A stretch of 64,000 nucleotides of DNA from Rhodobacteraceae bacterium WFHF2C18. GTDB taxonomy: Bacteria > Pseudomonadota > Alphaproteobacteria > Rhodobacterales > Rhodobacteraceae. Both the position numbers and the translations under genes were made by a program. This document shows, piece by piece, positions 41,547-50,613 of this stretch (the stretch's first letter is position 1; each line of letters opens with the position of its first letter). The notes under the pieces were generated by a model, which worked only from the letters and a program-made list of their open reading frames with translations, had not been told where the DNA came from and did no database searches. The stretch is taken from contig NHTQ01000004.1 of assembly GCA_002166865.1 (NCBI GenBank), positions 186,001-250,000 of the forward strand. Direction: 5' to 3'.

Positions 41547-43349
41547 ATGGCAACGCAAGAGGACGCCGCGGAAGAAAATCTGGAGCGACTGAACGAGAAC
41601 CTCGCCCGTGTCGAGGAGCTCTCGCAGCGCCTGATAAAGGCGCTCTCGGTGCGCCAACCGGCCAAGGCGGCCCTGAACGCACCGTCGCAGGAGCTTTTCG
41701 CCAAGGCCGCGGCCTCCTACTGGAGCGAGATGCTGGAAAACCCCGGCAAGATCTACGAACAGCAACTGGAATACTGGGGCAAGTCGGTGCGCCATTTCAT
41801 GGAGGCGCAGCAGATGGTGCTGCAGGGCGAGCCCCCCGAGGACGCCGAGACCGAGGACCCGTTGGCCGGGGACAAGCGGTTCTCCAACCCGCTGTGGGAC
41901 AGGCACCCGTATTTCAAGTACATCAAGGATCAGTACGCCATCAACAAGCATGCTATCGAGCAGGCGGTGGCCGAACTCGACGATCTGGAGCCGGTGGAAA
42001 AGCGGCGGCTCGAGTACTTCTCGCAGCAGATCATCGACATGATGTCGCCCACGAATTTCCTGGGCACCAACCCCGACGCACTGGAGCGCGCGGTCGAGAC
42101 CGAGGGCGAGAGCCTGGTCCAGGGTCTGGAGAACCTGGTGGCCGACCTGGAGGCCAACCAGGGCGAGATGGTCGTGCGGCTGGCCGATGAGTCCGCCTTT
42201 GAACTGGGGGAGAACATCGCGACCACGCCGGGCGAGGTGGTCTACCGCAACGAGATGATGGAGCTGATCCAGTACAGCCCCGCCACCGATGAGGTCTACG
42301 AGACGCCATTGGTGATCTTCCCGCCCTGGATCAACAAGTTCTACATCCTCGATCTCAAGGCCAAGAACAGCCTCATCAAGTGGATCACCGAGCAGGGCTA
42401 CACCCTTTTCGTGGTCTCCTGGGTGAACCCCGATGTGTCTTACGCCGATACCGGCATGGAGGACTATATCGAGAAGGGCTACCTGACCGCGATCGAGGAA
42501 GTGAAGGCGATCACCGGCCAGAACCGCATCAACGTGGTGGGCTACTGCATCGCGGGGACCACGCTGGCACTGACGCTGTCATTGCTGAAGAAACGCGGCG
42601 ACAAGTCGGTGAAATCCGCGACCTTCTTCACTGCGCTGACGGATTTCGAGGACCAGGGCGAGTTCACACCCTTCCTGCAGGACGATTTCATTGACGGGAT
42701 CGAGGAGGAGGTCGCCGACCAGGGCATCCTGCGCGCCTTCATCATGGCGCGGACCTTCAGCTTCCTGCGTTCCAACGATCTGATCTACACCCCGGCCGTG
42801 CGCAGCTACATGATGGGCGAAACGCCCCCGGCCTTCGACCTGCTGTACTGGAACGGCGACGGCGCGAACCTGCCGGGGCGGATGGTCGTGCAGTATCTGC
42901 GCGGGCTGTGCCAGCAGAATCGCTTTGCCGAGGAGGGCTACGAACTCATGGGCGAGACCCTGCACGTCAAGGACGTTGATGTGCCTGTGATGTCGGTGAG
43001 TTGTCAGAGCGACCACATCGCCGCCTGGAAGGACTGCTATCGCGGCGTGCAGAAGATGGGATCGAAGAACAAGGTTTTCGTGGTCTCGGAGTCGGGGCAC
43101 ATCGCGGGGATCGTGAACCCGCCGGCCAAGAACAAGTACGGCCATTACATCAACGACGACCTGAACATGCCGGCCGACGAGTGGCTGGAAAACGCGGATT
43201 TCCACGAAGGGTCCTGGTGGCCCCGGTGGGAGGCCTGGCTGCGCAGGCGTTCGGGCAAGAAGGTGCCGGCCCGCGCGCCGGGGGATTCGGAGCACCCGCC
43301 ACTGGAGCCGGCGCCGGGCAGCTACGTCCGGCGCAAGGCAAGTTCCTGA
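41547..43349 (+). CDS. phaC: class I polyhydroxyalkanoate synthase
   Basis: Polymerises 3-hydroxyacyl-CoA to PHA on granules. The 600-residue length and single-subunit form indicate class I. The lipase-like box is VVGYCIAGTT with nucleophile C334, and the triad is completed by D489 (SCQSDHIAAW) and H518 (VSESGHIAGI). The conserved tail segment WWPRWEAWLRRRSGKKVPAR is present. A leader region of about 60 residues is helical. AAAGGGGATT precedes the ATG weakly. It is followed by phaP and phaR in the usual order. Confidence 0.97.
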   Translation: MATQEDAAEENLERLNENLARVEELSQRLIKALSVRQPAKAALNAPSQELFAKAAASYWSEMLENPGKIYEQQLEYWGKSVRHFMEAQQMVLQGEPPEDAETEDPLAGDKRFSNPLWDRHPYFKYIKDQYAINKHAIEQAVAELDDLEPVEKRRLEYFSQQIIDMMSPTNFLGTNPDALERAVETEGESLVQGLENLVADLEANQGEMVVRLADESAFELGENIATTPGEVVYRNEMMELIQYSPATDEVYETPLVIFPPWINKFYILDLKAKNSLIKWITEQGYTLFVVSWVNPDVSYADTGMEDYIEKGYLTAIEEVKAITGQNRINVVGYCIAGTTLALTLSLLKKRGDKSVKSATFFTALTDFEDQGEFTPFLQDDFIDGIEEEVADQGILRAFIMARTFSFLRSNDLIYTPAVRSYMMGETPPAFDLLYWNGDGANLPGRMVVQYLRGLCQQNRFAEEGYELMGETLHVKDVDVPVMSVSCQSDHIAAWKDCYRGVQKMGSKNKVFVVSESGHIAGIVNPPAKNKYGHYINDDLNMPADEWLENADFHEGSWWPRWEAWLRRRSGKKVPARAPGDSEHPPLEPAPGSYVRRKASS

Positions 43350-43376
43350 AATCTCGCCGAAAGGATCGGTGATTTG

Positions 43377-43387
43377 CTGCGGTGCAG
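43377..43387 (+). promoter_or_regulatory. PhaR box 1 upstream of phaP
   Basis: CTGC-GGT-GCAG, 98 bases before the phaP start. The arms are perfect; it lies 17 bases from a second box. Confidence 0.75.
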
Positions 43388-43404
43388 AAAAAATCCTTGA
43401 AATG

Positions 43405-43415
43405 CTGCGCCGCAG
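43405..43415 (+). promoter_or_regulatory. PhaR box 2 upstream of phaP
   Basis: CTGC-GCC-GCAG, part of a perfect 17-base palindrome ATGCTGCG-C-CGCAGCAT at 43402-43418. The strong symmetry suggests the tightest site of the locus. The start of phaP lies 70 bases downstream. Confidence 0.8.
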
Positions 43416-43484
43416 CATGCATATTCTCTGCAGACACGGAAAGGCGGGGCAGCCCCGCTTGGGTCGAAAACGAGGATTGAACCG

Positions 43485-43931
43485 ATGGCAAAAGCGCAAG
43501 ACTTCAACACCATGATGAAAGACATGATGGGGGCGTTCCCCGTCGACACCAAGGCGATGGAAGACGCCTTCAAGAACCAGGCCGCGATGAACGAGAAGCT
43601 CTCGGGCGTGGCGCTGGAAGCCGCCGAGAAGTCGGCCGAGATCTCGAACAAGTGGACCAAGGAAACCCTGTCCAAGCTGAACGAGATGTCCAAGGCCAAG
43701 GAAGAGCCGGCCGACTACGCCAAGGCGGTGACCGATTTCGCCTCGGCCAATGCCGAGGTGGCCGCCGAGAACATGGCCGCCTTCGCCGAGGTCGCCAAGA
43801 AGGTCCAGATGGACACCGTCGAACTGATGATGGCCGCCGGCAAGGATCTGCAGGAAGACACCGCGAAGGCCGTCAAGAAGGCGACCGACGACATGACCGC
43901 GGCCACCAAGAAAGCCGCCGCGGCCAAGTAA
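43485..43931 (+). CDS. phaP: phasin, PHA granule-associated protein
   Basis: Amphipathic helical protein of 148 residues that coats PHA granules. It is Ala/Lys/Glu-rich with heptad-like helices (MNEKLSGVALEAAEKSAEISNKW, NAEVAAENMAAFAEVAKKVQM) and ends in a lysine-alanine tail (ATKKAAAAK), as in other phasins. Two PhaR boxes precede it, fitting the strong, repressor-controlled expression of phasins, and a strong rho-independent terminator follows. Confidence 0.94.
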   Translation: MAKAQDFNTMMKDMMGAFPVDTKAMEDAFKNQAAMNEKLSGVALEAAEKSAEISNKWTKETLSKLNEMSKAKEEPADYAKAVTDFASANAEVAAENMAAFAEVAKKVQMDTVELMMAAGKDLQEDTAKAVKKATDDMTAATKKAAAAK

Positions 43932-43981
43932 ACAAGGATATTCCGTACCCGTTCCCTCCCTCCCTGCCGGGTACGAATATC

Positions 43982-44012
43982 GGGCGAGCCTTCGGGCTCG
44001 CCCTTTCTTTTT
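43982..44012 (+). terminator. rho-independent terminator after phaP
   Basis: GGGCGAGCC (43982-43990) and GGCTCGCCC (43995-44003) form a nine-pair stem with a TTCG tetraloop, followed by TTTCTTTTT. It separates phaP from phaR. A second palindrome, CGTACCCG/CGGGTACG, lies just upstream around 43944-43977. Confidence 0.9.
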
Positions 44013-44030
44013 GCGCTGCGCTGCCCTAAG

Positions 44031-44041
44031 CTGCACCGCAG
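44031..44041 (+). promoter_or_regulatory. PhaR box upstream of phaR
   Basis: CTGC-ACC-GCAG, 26 bases before the phaR start and downstream of the phaP terminator. Its position implies that PhaR represses its own gene. Confidence 0.75.
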
Positions 44042-44067
44042 CGCTGCTTTTCTTGGGAGGGAACTCC

Positions 44068-44598
44068 GTGGCCGAAACCGACAAGCCCCTGCTGATCAAA
44101 CGTTATGCCAGCCGGCGGCTCTACAATACCGAAACATCCGACTACGTGACGCTCGACGATATTGCCGAGTTCATCCGCGATGGCCGCGAGGTGCAGATCA
44201 TCGACCTGAAGTCGGGCGACGACCTGACCCGTCAGTACCTGCTGCAGATCATCGCCGAGCACGAAAGCCGCGGCGAGAATGTTCTGCCGATCAACGTGCT
44301 GACCGACCTGGTGCGCAGCTATACCACCCATGCCACCAGCGTGGTGCCCGATTTCCTGGCCGCGAGCTTCGAGATGCTGCGCGACGGGCAATCGAAGATG
44401 CTGGAGAACATGACCATGGCCAACCCCCTGGCGACCATGCCGGGGATGGAGGCGATGCGTGCCCAGCAGGAGGCCTTCATGAAGGCGATGACGGGGGGCG
44501 CGGGCGCGCGCGGCAGCGAGGGCGAGCAGGAAGACCTCGACGAGATCAAGAAGCAGCTTTCGGAGTTGCAGGAAAAGCTGTCCAAGATGGACAAGTAA
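44068..44598 (+). CDS. phaR: PHA synthesis repressor PhaR
   Basis: DNA-binding repressor that also binds PHB granules; when granules form it leaves its operators and phaP is expressed. The 176-residue protein opens with LIKRYASRRLYNTETSDYVTLDDIAEFIRDG, the DNA-binding PHB/PHA accumulation regulator domain, then the granule-binding region (TTHATSVVPDFLAASFEML) and a C-terminal coiled coil (DEIKKQLSELQEKLSKMDK). The start is a GTG with GGGAGGG before it; the sequence upstream is not protein-like. Confidence 0.95.
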   Translation: MAETDKPLLIKRYASRRLYNTETSDYVTLDDIAEFIRDGREVQIIDLKSGDDLTRQYLLQIIAEHESRGENVLPINVLTDLVRSYTTHATSVVPDFLAASFEMLRDGQSKMLENMTMANPLATMPGMEAMRAQQEAFMKAMTGGAGARGSEGEQEDLDEIKKQLSELQEKLSKMDK

Positions 44599-44604
44599 GC
44601 CCGC

Positions 44605-45570
44605 ATGGTCGAAAGCCCCGGCCGGATAACCCTGTGGGGAATCGAGGTTTTCATGGCCGTGGTGGACGAGCGCGCCATCTCGGCGGCGGCCAGGCGCCTG
44701 GGGGCCAGCCCCTCGACCGTCAGCCAGCAACTGACCAACCTTGAAGGCGCGGTCGGCGCGACGTTGCTGGAGCGCAGCGCCCGGCCCCTGCGGCTGACCC
44801 CGGCGGGCGAGATCATGCAGCGCCACGCGCAGGCCATCCTGAACGAGGCCGCCCAGGCCCGGGCCGCGCTGGCGATGTCGGATCTGTCGGCGCTCACCCG
44901 CGTCCGGCTGGGCATGATCGAGGACCTTGAGGCCGATGTCACCCCGCAGCTGCTGACCCACATGGCGGACGAGTTGACGGGCTGCCAGTTCCTGCTGGAG
45001 ACGGGGGCTAGCCACCACCTGTACGATCTGCTGGATGCGCGGACGCTGGACATGATCGTGGCCGCCGAACTGGGCGGGGCGGACGACTGGGTCGAGGTGC
45101 ACCCGCTCCTGCGCGAGGGGTTCGTGGCCGCGGTGCCGCGGGGCGCGGTGGATCCCGGCCGCGATGTCCTGCGGCAACTCAAGCGCCTGCCGATGGTGCA
45201 GTACACGCAACGCCACTACATGGGCCGGTTGGTGAGCGCGCATCTGGCCCGTCAGAACCTGGTCCTGCCGCACCGGTTCGAGATCGACAGCTACCACGCG
45301 ATCCTGGCTCTGGTGGGGCAGGGGACGGGCTGGACGATCCTCACCCCCCTTGCGCTGATGCGGGCCCGGCGCTTCGCCGATCAGATCGATGTGCTGGAAC
45401 TGCCCTTCGAGCCGCTGTCGCGGACCATTTCGCTGACCGCGCGGCGCGGCATCCTTCAGGACATGCCCGCGCGCCTGGCCGAGACTCTGCGGCCCATCCT
45501 GCGCCGCAGCATCCTGGAGCCGGCGATCGCGCGGCATCCCTTTCTGGAGAAAACGCTGACGCTGCTTTGA
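44605..45570 (+). CDS. LysR-family transcriptional regulator
   Basis: Regulator of 321 residues. N-terminal winged helix (GIEVFMAVVDERAISAAARRLGASPSTVSQQLTNLEGAVGATLLER) and a LysR-type effector domain follow, starting with LTRVRLGMIEDLEADVTPQLL. It begins six bases after phaR on the same strand and could be on the phaR message, but its role in PHA metabolism is not established. The nearest divergent partner is absent; downstream genes run the other way. Confidence 0.9.
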   Translation: MVESPGRITLWGIEVFMAVVDERAISAAARRLGASPSTVSQQLTNLEGAVGATLLERSARPLRLTPAGEIMQRHAQAILNEAAQARAALAMSDLSALTRVRLGMIEDLEADVTPQLLTHMADELTGCQFLLETGASHHLYDLLDARTLDMIVAAELGGADDWVEVHPLLREGFVAAVPRGAVDPGRDVLRQLKRLPMVQYTQRHYMGRLVSAHLARQNLVLPHRFEIDSYHAILALVGQGTGWTILTPLALMRARRFADQIDVLELPFEPLSRTISLTARRGILQDMPARLAETLRPILRRSILEPAIARHPFLEKTLTLL

Positions 45571-45849
45571 ACCGCCATCGATACGCGCGGACCCGCCGGT
45601 GCGGCCTGTCCGCCCCGGCGGGGCAGGGTCGCCAGTGTCTCGGACCTGCCCGCCTGTGCCGTCGATGCGCGAAGCGCCTGGACGGTGCGGGCCAGTCCCT
45701 GCACGGTGCGCCGGCCCATGCCGTGGAGGGCGCCATCCTCGCCGACCGGCACGATGGCGGCCCGGAGCAAGGCGGCGCCCTGCGGATGTTCACGCAACGC
45801 TGTCCGCCCTGCGCCTGAAAAGGTGCAGGGGCATCGCGTCAAGCGCGGA

Positions 45850-47061
45850 TCAGGTGCCGTAGGCGCGGGCCGGGCCCATGACGTCCTCCGCCGCGCCGGT
45901 GAGCGCGTCGGCGATCACGTCGAGCTCGGGCCGGGTAAGGCGGGCGGGCAGCCGCGCGTCGCAGGCGCGCATCAGCATGGCGCGGGTGCGGGGCAGTTCG
46001 GGCAGGGGGCCGGGAATGAATTGCCAGTTCCAGAAGGCGCGTGCGTTGTCGCTGGACAGGCCGAAGACCTGAACCTTGACGCCGCGGGCGGCCGCGGCCG
46101 CCGCGAAGGCGCGGGTTTCCGCCTCGTCGAGGCCCACCAGGTTGAACTGGATGGAGTCGGGCGCGCGCTGTTCGGGGCCGAGCTTGTCGGGGACATGCAG
46201 CCAGGGTGAGGCATTGAGCCGGGCGGCCATGTAGTCGTGGTTGGCGCGGCCATCGGCGACGCGGCGGTCGATCTCGCCCAGCTGGGCGCGGATGATCGCC
46301 GCCGACAGGTTGTTGAGCCGCAGGTTATAAAGCGGCAGTTTATTCTGCCAGCGCGCGAAGGCGGCCTCCAGCGCGGCGTCCGGGCCGGTGACGTGCTTGG
46401 CCCAGTTGTGTTCGTAGGCGCCGGACATGATGACGGCGCGCGCCACCAGGTCGGCATCATCGGTGACCATGATCCCGCCCTCGCCGGCGTTGACCAGCTT
46501 GTAGGACTGGAAACTGAAGCAGCCGACGCGACCCAGGGTGCCGATCTTGCGCCCGTGCCAGGTGGTGCCCAGGGAATGCGCGGCGTCCTCGACCACGGGG
46601 ATGCCGCGGGCCGCGCAGGCGGCCATGATCGCGTCCATGTCCGAGGTGTGGCCGCGCATGTGGCTGACGATCACGGCCGAGATGTCCTCTGCCAGCCGGG
46701 ACTCGAAATCGGGGATGTCGATGCGGTAATCCTCGCCCACTTCGCAGAGCACCGGCTGACAGTCGGCGTGCACGATCGCGGAGGGCACGGCGGCGAAAGT
46801 GAAGCCGGGGATCAGGACGCGCGCGCCGCGCGGCAGGGCGAGCGCCTTGAGCGACAGGAAGAGCGCCGCCGAGCAGCTGGAGACGGCGAGCGCGTATTTC
46901 GTGCCCATGAAGGCCGCGAAATCACGCTCCAGCAGGGTGACCGGTGCATTCTCGGGCGCCGTGTAGCGGAAGAGATCACCGGATTGCAGCATGCGGTCGA
47001 TCTCGTCCCGGGCGGCCTGTGGGATCGGTTCGGCGTCATAGACGTTGGGCGGCAGGGTCAT
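45850..47061 (-). CDS. DegT/DnrJ/EryC1/StrS-type aminotransferase
   Basis: PLP-dependent aminotransferase of 403 residues. The Schiff-base lysine is K188 in CFSFQSYKLVNAGEGG, and EDAAHSLGT and the conserved NNLSAAI segment match the family that transfers amino groups to keto-sugars. The Ala/Pro-rich N-terminal segment is typical. It lies 125 bases from the neighbouring oxidase gene with AT-rich sequence and a TATTAAAGAT-like -10 element, so it may have its own promoter rather than belong to the polyamine cluster. Its substrate is unknown. Confidence 0.88.
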   Translation of the reverse strand: MTLPPNVYDAEPIPQAARDEIDRMLQSGDLFRYTAPENAPVTLLERDFAAFMGTKYALAVSSCSAALFLSLKALALPRGARVLIPGFTFAAVPSAIVHADCQPVLCEVGEDYRIDIPDFESRLAEDISAVIVSHMRGHTSDMDAIMAACAARGIPVVEDAAHSLGTTWHGRKIGTLGRVGCFSFQSYKLVNAGEGGIMVTDDADLVARAVIMSGAYEHNWAKHVTGPDAALEAAFARWQNKLPLYNLRLNNLSAAIIRAQLGEIDRRVADGRANHDYMAARLNASPWLHVPDKLGPEQRAPDSIQFNLVGLDEAETRAFAAAAAARGVKVQVFGLSSDNARAFWNWQFIPGPLPELPRTRAMLMRACDARLPARLTRPELDVIADALTGAAEDVMGPARAYGT

Positions 47062-47186
47062 GTCTTCGGCTTTCCTGAAACTCTGCTTCGGATTTTCTGA
47101 AGGTATCTTTAATACAGGATGGCCGCACGCCAAAGCGAAACTTTTGCGACCTGGGCGATTTCCCGGGCAGATTTCAGCGTTTGGGG

Positions 47187-48491
47187 TCAGATCCCCATCC
47201 GGTCCCGCAGGGCGAACCATGACATGGCCAGGGCCAGCAGCGGGCTGCGCAGGGTCCGGCCCCCCGGAAAGGCGGCGGCGGGCACCCGGGCGAGGGTGTC
47301 GAAGCCCTCGGACTCGCCGGCGACGGCATCGCCCATCAGCTTGCCCGAAAGCGTGGCCAGGCCCACGCCGTGGCCCGAGTAGCCCGAGGCCGACAGGACA
47401 TTCGGCGCGGGCCGTGCGAGATAGGGCATGCGTTTCATGGTGATGGCCAGCGTTCCGCCCCAGGCGTAGTCGATGCGGACATCGCGCAGATGGGGGAATA
47501 TGCCCAGCATGGGCTTGCGCACGGTAGCTTCGATGTCGCGTGGGAAACGGTAGCCGTAGCTTTCCCCGCCGCCGAACAGCAGACGGCCGTCGTGACTGAG
47601 CCTGAAGTAATCGATCACGAACTTGGTGTCGGCCACGGCCACGTCGCGGGTCAGGACGCAGCGCGCCTCGGCCCCCAGGGGTTCGGTGGCGGCGATGAAG
47701 TTGTTGATGGGCATGACGCGCGCGGCGACATGGGGCGAGAGCCCGCCAAGGTAGCCGTTGCCCGCCAGGATCACGTGATCGGCCCGGACCTGCCCCGCGC
47801 CGGTGTGCACAACCGGCCGCGCGCCGGGGGCGATGTGTTCGGCCCGGCTGCGTTCGTGGATGCGCACGCCCGCATCCCGGGCCGCGCGCGCCAATCCCAG
47901 GGCGAACGCCAGCGGATGCAGGTGTGCCGCGCCGTGATCGAGCGTGCCGCCGTGATAGGCGGGCGAGGGGCAAAGCGCCTGCGCGGCCGCCGGGTCCAGT
48001 TTCTCGATTTCCGCGTAGCCGTAGCGCTCGGCCAGGAAGTCGGCGTAGGCGTGTTCCTCGGCCGTCTCGCGGGCGGTGAAACCCAGGTGCGCGACACCGG
48101 GCTTGAGGTGGCATGGAATGTCATGCGCCCCGATCAGCCGCTTGACCAGGGCCTTGGCGTCCTCGCCCAGGTGCCAGAGCCTTGCCGCGTCCTCGGGCCC
48201 GAGCATGCGTTCCAGCGCATCCTGGCCAACGCGCTGCCCGCTGCCCAGTTGCCCGCCGTTGCGCCCCGAGGCGCCGAAACCGACGCGCTGCGCCTCGAGC
48301 AGGACCACGTCATGCCCACGTTGGGCCAGGTGAAGCGCGGCCGACACCCCGGTGTAGCCGGCCCCCACGACGCAGACATCGGCCCGCGTCGAGCCCGAAA
48401 GCGCGGGAAAGGGCGGCAAGGGGTCCACAGTGGCGGCGTACCAGCTGCGGGGGTATTCCCCGGGGCGGTCGTTGGCGTCGAGCAGATCCAT
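47187..48491 (-). CDS. FAD-dependent oxidoreductase, PuuB-like
   Basis: Amino-acid-oxidase-type flavoenzyme of 434 residues. It has the dinucleotide-binding VCVVGAGYTGVSAALHLAQRGHDVVLLEAQRVGFGASGRNGG and C-terminal FAD contact ASGYSGHGVGLATLSGKLMG. The arrangement resembles gamma-glutamylputrescine oxidase PuuB, which produces gamma-glutamyl-aminobutyraldehyde. Placement 15 bases after a PuuA-like synthetase gene makes this likely. Sarcosine-oxidase-like activity is an alternative. Confidence 0.87.
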   Translation of the reverse strand: MDLLDANDRPGEYPRSWYAATVDPLPPFPALSGSTRADVCVVGAGYTGVSAALHLAQRGHDVVLLEAQRVGFGASGRNGGQLGSGQRVGQDALERMLGPEDAARLWHLGEDAKALVKRLIGAHDIPCHLKPGVAHLGFTARETAEEHAYADFLAERYGYAEIEKLDPAAAQALCPSPAYHGGTLDHGAAHLHPLAFALGLARAARDAGVRIHERSRAEHIAPGARPVVHTGAGQVRADHVILAGNGYLGGLSPHVAARVMPINNFIAATEPLGAEARCVLTRDVAVADTKFVIDYFRLSHDGRLLFGGGESYGYRFPRDIEATVRKPMLGIFPHLRDVRIDYAWGGTLAITMKRMPYLARPAPNVLSASGYSGHGVGLATLSGKLMGDAVAGESEGFDTLARVPAAAFPGGRTLRSPLLALAMSWFALRDRMGI

Positions 48492-48506
48492 GCGCGTCTC
48501 CGGGGA

Positions 48507-49865
48507 TCAGACGTTGAGCAGCAGGTGCTCGCGTTCCCAGGGGCTGATGATCTGGAGGAACTCCTCGTACTCCGTGCGCTTGACGATCGAGTAGACGCGG
48601 GCGAAGTCCTCGCCCAGGATGTCGTGCAGGGCCGCGGCCCCGTCGAACATGTCCAGGGCCGTGCCGAGGACGCGGGGAATGTCGGCCTTGCCGGCGTAGG
48701 CATCGCCCTTGAATTCGGAGTCGGGGCGGTCCTCGTTCATGAGGCCCAGAAGCCCGCAGGCCAGGCTGGCCGCGATCCCGAGGTAGGGGTTGCAGTCCAT
48801 GCCCGCCAGCCGGTTTTCGATCCGGCGCGACTCGGGCGGCGAGAGCGGGATGCGGATCCCGGTGGTCCGGTTGTCGCGCGCCCAGGCGAGGTTGATCGGC
48901 GCGGCGTGATCCTTGACGTAGCGGCGGTAGGAATTGACGTACGGGGCAAGCACGGCGATCGCCGCCGGCAGGTTGGCCTGCAATCCGCCGAGGAATTGGT
49001 AGAAGGCCTGCGTCTCGCCGCCCTGGGGGCCGACGAAGAGGTTCTCGCCCGTGGCGGCGTCCAGCACCGAGTGGTGCACGTGCATCGAACTGCCGGGCTC
49101 ATCCTCGATGGGTTTGGCCATGAAGGTGGCGAAGCAGTCGTGGCGCAACGCGGCCTCGCGGATCAGCCGCTTGAAGTAGAACACCTCGTCGGCCAGTTTC
49201 ACCGGGTCACCGTGGCGCAGGTTGATCTCCACCTGACCGGCGCCGCCCTCCTGGGTGATGCCGTCGATTTCGAATCCCTGCGCTTCGGCGAAGTCGTAGA
49301 TGTCGTCGATGACGGGGCCGTATTCGTCCACCGCCTGCATCGAATAGGCCTGCCGCGCCGCCGCCGGCCGGCCTGATCGGCCCATCATCGGCTCGATCTC
49401 GTGGGCGGGATTGGTATTGCGCGCAACAAGGAAGAATTCCATTTCCGGCGCGACCACGGGGGTCATGCCGCGGGCGTGATAGAGGCCGACGACCCGCTTG
49501 AGCACATTGCGCGGGCAGAAGGGAATGGGATTGCCGGCCTTGTCGTGGGCGTCGTGGATGACCTGGAGGGTCCAGTCGCCGGTCCAGGGGGCGGCGGTGG
49601 CGGTGGACATGTCGGGGGTCAGGACCATGTCGCGTTCGATGAAGCCCTCGTCGTCGGCGGCTTCGCTCCAGTCGCCGGTGATCGTCTGGAAGAAGATCGA
49701 GTCCGGCAGGTGAAAATGCGTCTGCCGGGCGAACTTGCTCGCCGGCACGGCCTTGCCCCGGGCGATGCCCGGCAGATCGGCGAGGATGCATTCCACCTCG
49801 TCCAGGCGCCGCCCTTCGAGATAGGCCTGCGCGGCCGGGGGCAGATTGCGGATCCAGTCGGCCAT
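48507..49865 (-). CDS. glutamine synthetase-family ligase, PuuA-like (copy 1)
   Basis: ATP-dependent ligase of 452 residues in the GS III-like branch that gamma-glutamylates amines; PuuA uses putrescine. Motifs include VAPEMEFFLVARN (metal ligand Glu), ITQEGGAGQVEINLRHGDP, MAKPIEDEPGSSMHVHHSVLD and RDNRTTGIRIPLSPPESRRIENRLAGMDCNPYLGIAAS, all expected. No adenylylation-type Tyr motif is evident. It is one of two such genes in the cluster, 452 against 438 residues. Confidence 0.9.
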   Translation of the reverse strand: MADWIRNLPPAAQAYLEGRRLDEVECILADLPGIARGKAVPASKFARQTHFHLPDSIFFQTITGDWSEAADDEGFIERDMVLTPDMSTATAAPWTGDWTLQVIHDAHDKAGNPIPFCPRNVLKRVVGLYHARGMTPVVAPEMEFFLVARNTNPAHEIEPMMGRSGRPAAARQAYSMQAVDEYGPVIDDIYDFAEAQGFEIDGITQEGGAGQVEINLRHGDPVKLADEVFYFKRLIREAALRHDCFATFMAKPIEDEPGSSMHVHHSVLDAATGENLFVGPQGGETQAFYQFLGGLQANLPAAIAVLAPYVNSYRRYVKDHAAPINLAWARDNRTTGIRIPLSPPESRRIENRLAGMDCNPYLGIAASLACGLLGLMNEDRPDSEFKGDAYAGKADIPRVLGTALDMFDGAAALHDILGEDFARVYSIVKRTEYEEFLQIISPWEREHLLLNV

Positions 49866-49866
49866 G

Positions 49867-50544
49867 TCAGGCCCTCCTCAGGAAGAAGCGCGCGATACGC
49901 GCGCCCAGCCGGTCGCTGTCGGTGGGCTGGTCCAGGCGCGCGGCGGCCTCCTCCAGCAGCGGGTCGGGCACCACGCCCCGGCCGCGGTGGCGAATCAGGC
50001 GATCGACCATTTCGGCGGTGAATTCGGGGTGGGGCTGGACGGTGTAGATCGTGTCACCATAGCGCATGGCGGCATAGGCGCAGAAATCATTGTGGCCCAC
50101 GACCTCCGCCCCCGGGGGCGGGGCGATCACCTGGTCCTGGTGCCAGGCGTTCAGGGCCACGTGTTCGCCCTCGATCTCGTACTCGCGCCGGCCCACGGAC
50201 CAGCCGCCCCGGAACTTCTCCACCTTGCCGCCCAGGGCCTGCGCGATGATCTGGTGGCCGAAGCAGATGCCGACCATGGGCCGGCCATCGGCGTGCACGG
50301 CACGGATGAAGTCCTCGAGCGGCGGGATCCAGGGGTGGTCCTCGTAGGCGCCGTGCTTGGAGCCGGTGATGAGCCAGCCGTCGGCCGCCGCGGGGCTGTC
50401 GGGGAACACGCCGTCCACCACGTTCCAGGTGGCGAAGGTGAAGCCGTTCCCGGCCAGCAGCCGCGCGAACATGTCGTCGTAATCGCCCAATTCGCCCAGC
50501 ACCACGTCGGGAGCGTGACCGGTTTGCAGAATGCCGATTTTCAT
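49867..50544 (-). CDS. class I glutamine amidotransferase-like hydrolase
   Basis: Cytosolic protein of 225 residues with a complete Cys-His-Glu triad: C94 in MVGICFGHQII, H172 and E174 in TVQPHPEFTAE. In a polyamine cluster its job may be to release gamma-aminobutyrate from gamma-glutamyl-GABA (the role of PuuD), though PuuD is a different subclass. It ends one base before the next gene's start and is preceded by a perfect 16-base palindrome. Confidence 0.84.
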   Translation of the reverse strand: MKIGILQTGHAPDVVLGELGDYDDMFARLLAGNGFTFATWNVVDGVFPDSPAAADGWLITGSKHGAYEDHPWIPPLEDFIRAVHADGRPMVGICFGHQIIAQALGGKVEKFRGGWSVGRREYEIEGEHVALNAWHQDQVIAPPPGAEVVGHNDFCAYAAMRYGDTIYTVQPHPEFTAEMVDRLIRHRGRGVVPDPLLEEAAARLDQPTDSDRLGARIARFFLRRA

Positions 50545-50553
50545 CGAAACCCC

Positions 50554-50569
50554 TAATTTGATCAAATTA
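50554..50569. promoter_or_regulatory. palindromic operator before the amidotransferase gene
   Basis: TAATTTGATCAAATTA is a perfect 16-base palindrome in a GC-rich context, ten bases upstream of the gene start. Its core TTTGATCAAA recurs at 51995-52004 before the second synthetase gene. Confidence 0.6.
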
Positions 50570-50613
50570 AGGCTAGCGGAGTGCGCGGGAACGGGCAAGC
50601 CCCCCGTCGCCGG

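Noticed and set aside
45456..45842. 128-residue minus-strand frame in the gap after the LysR gene
   Set aside because: The part in the gap reads somewhat protein-like (EHPQGAALLRAAIVPVGEDG), but it runs antisense into the LysR gene and has no ribosome site or known family; not strong enough to call.
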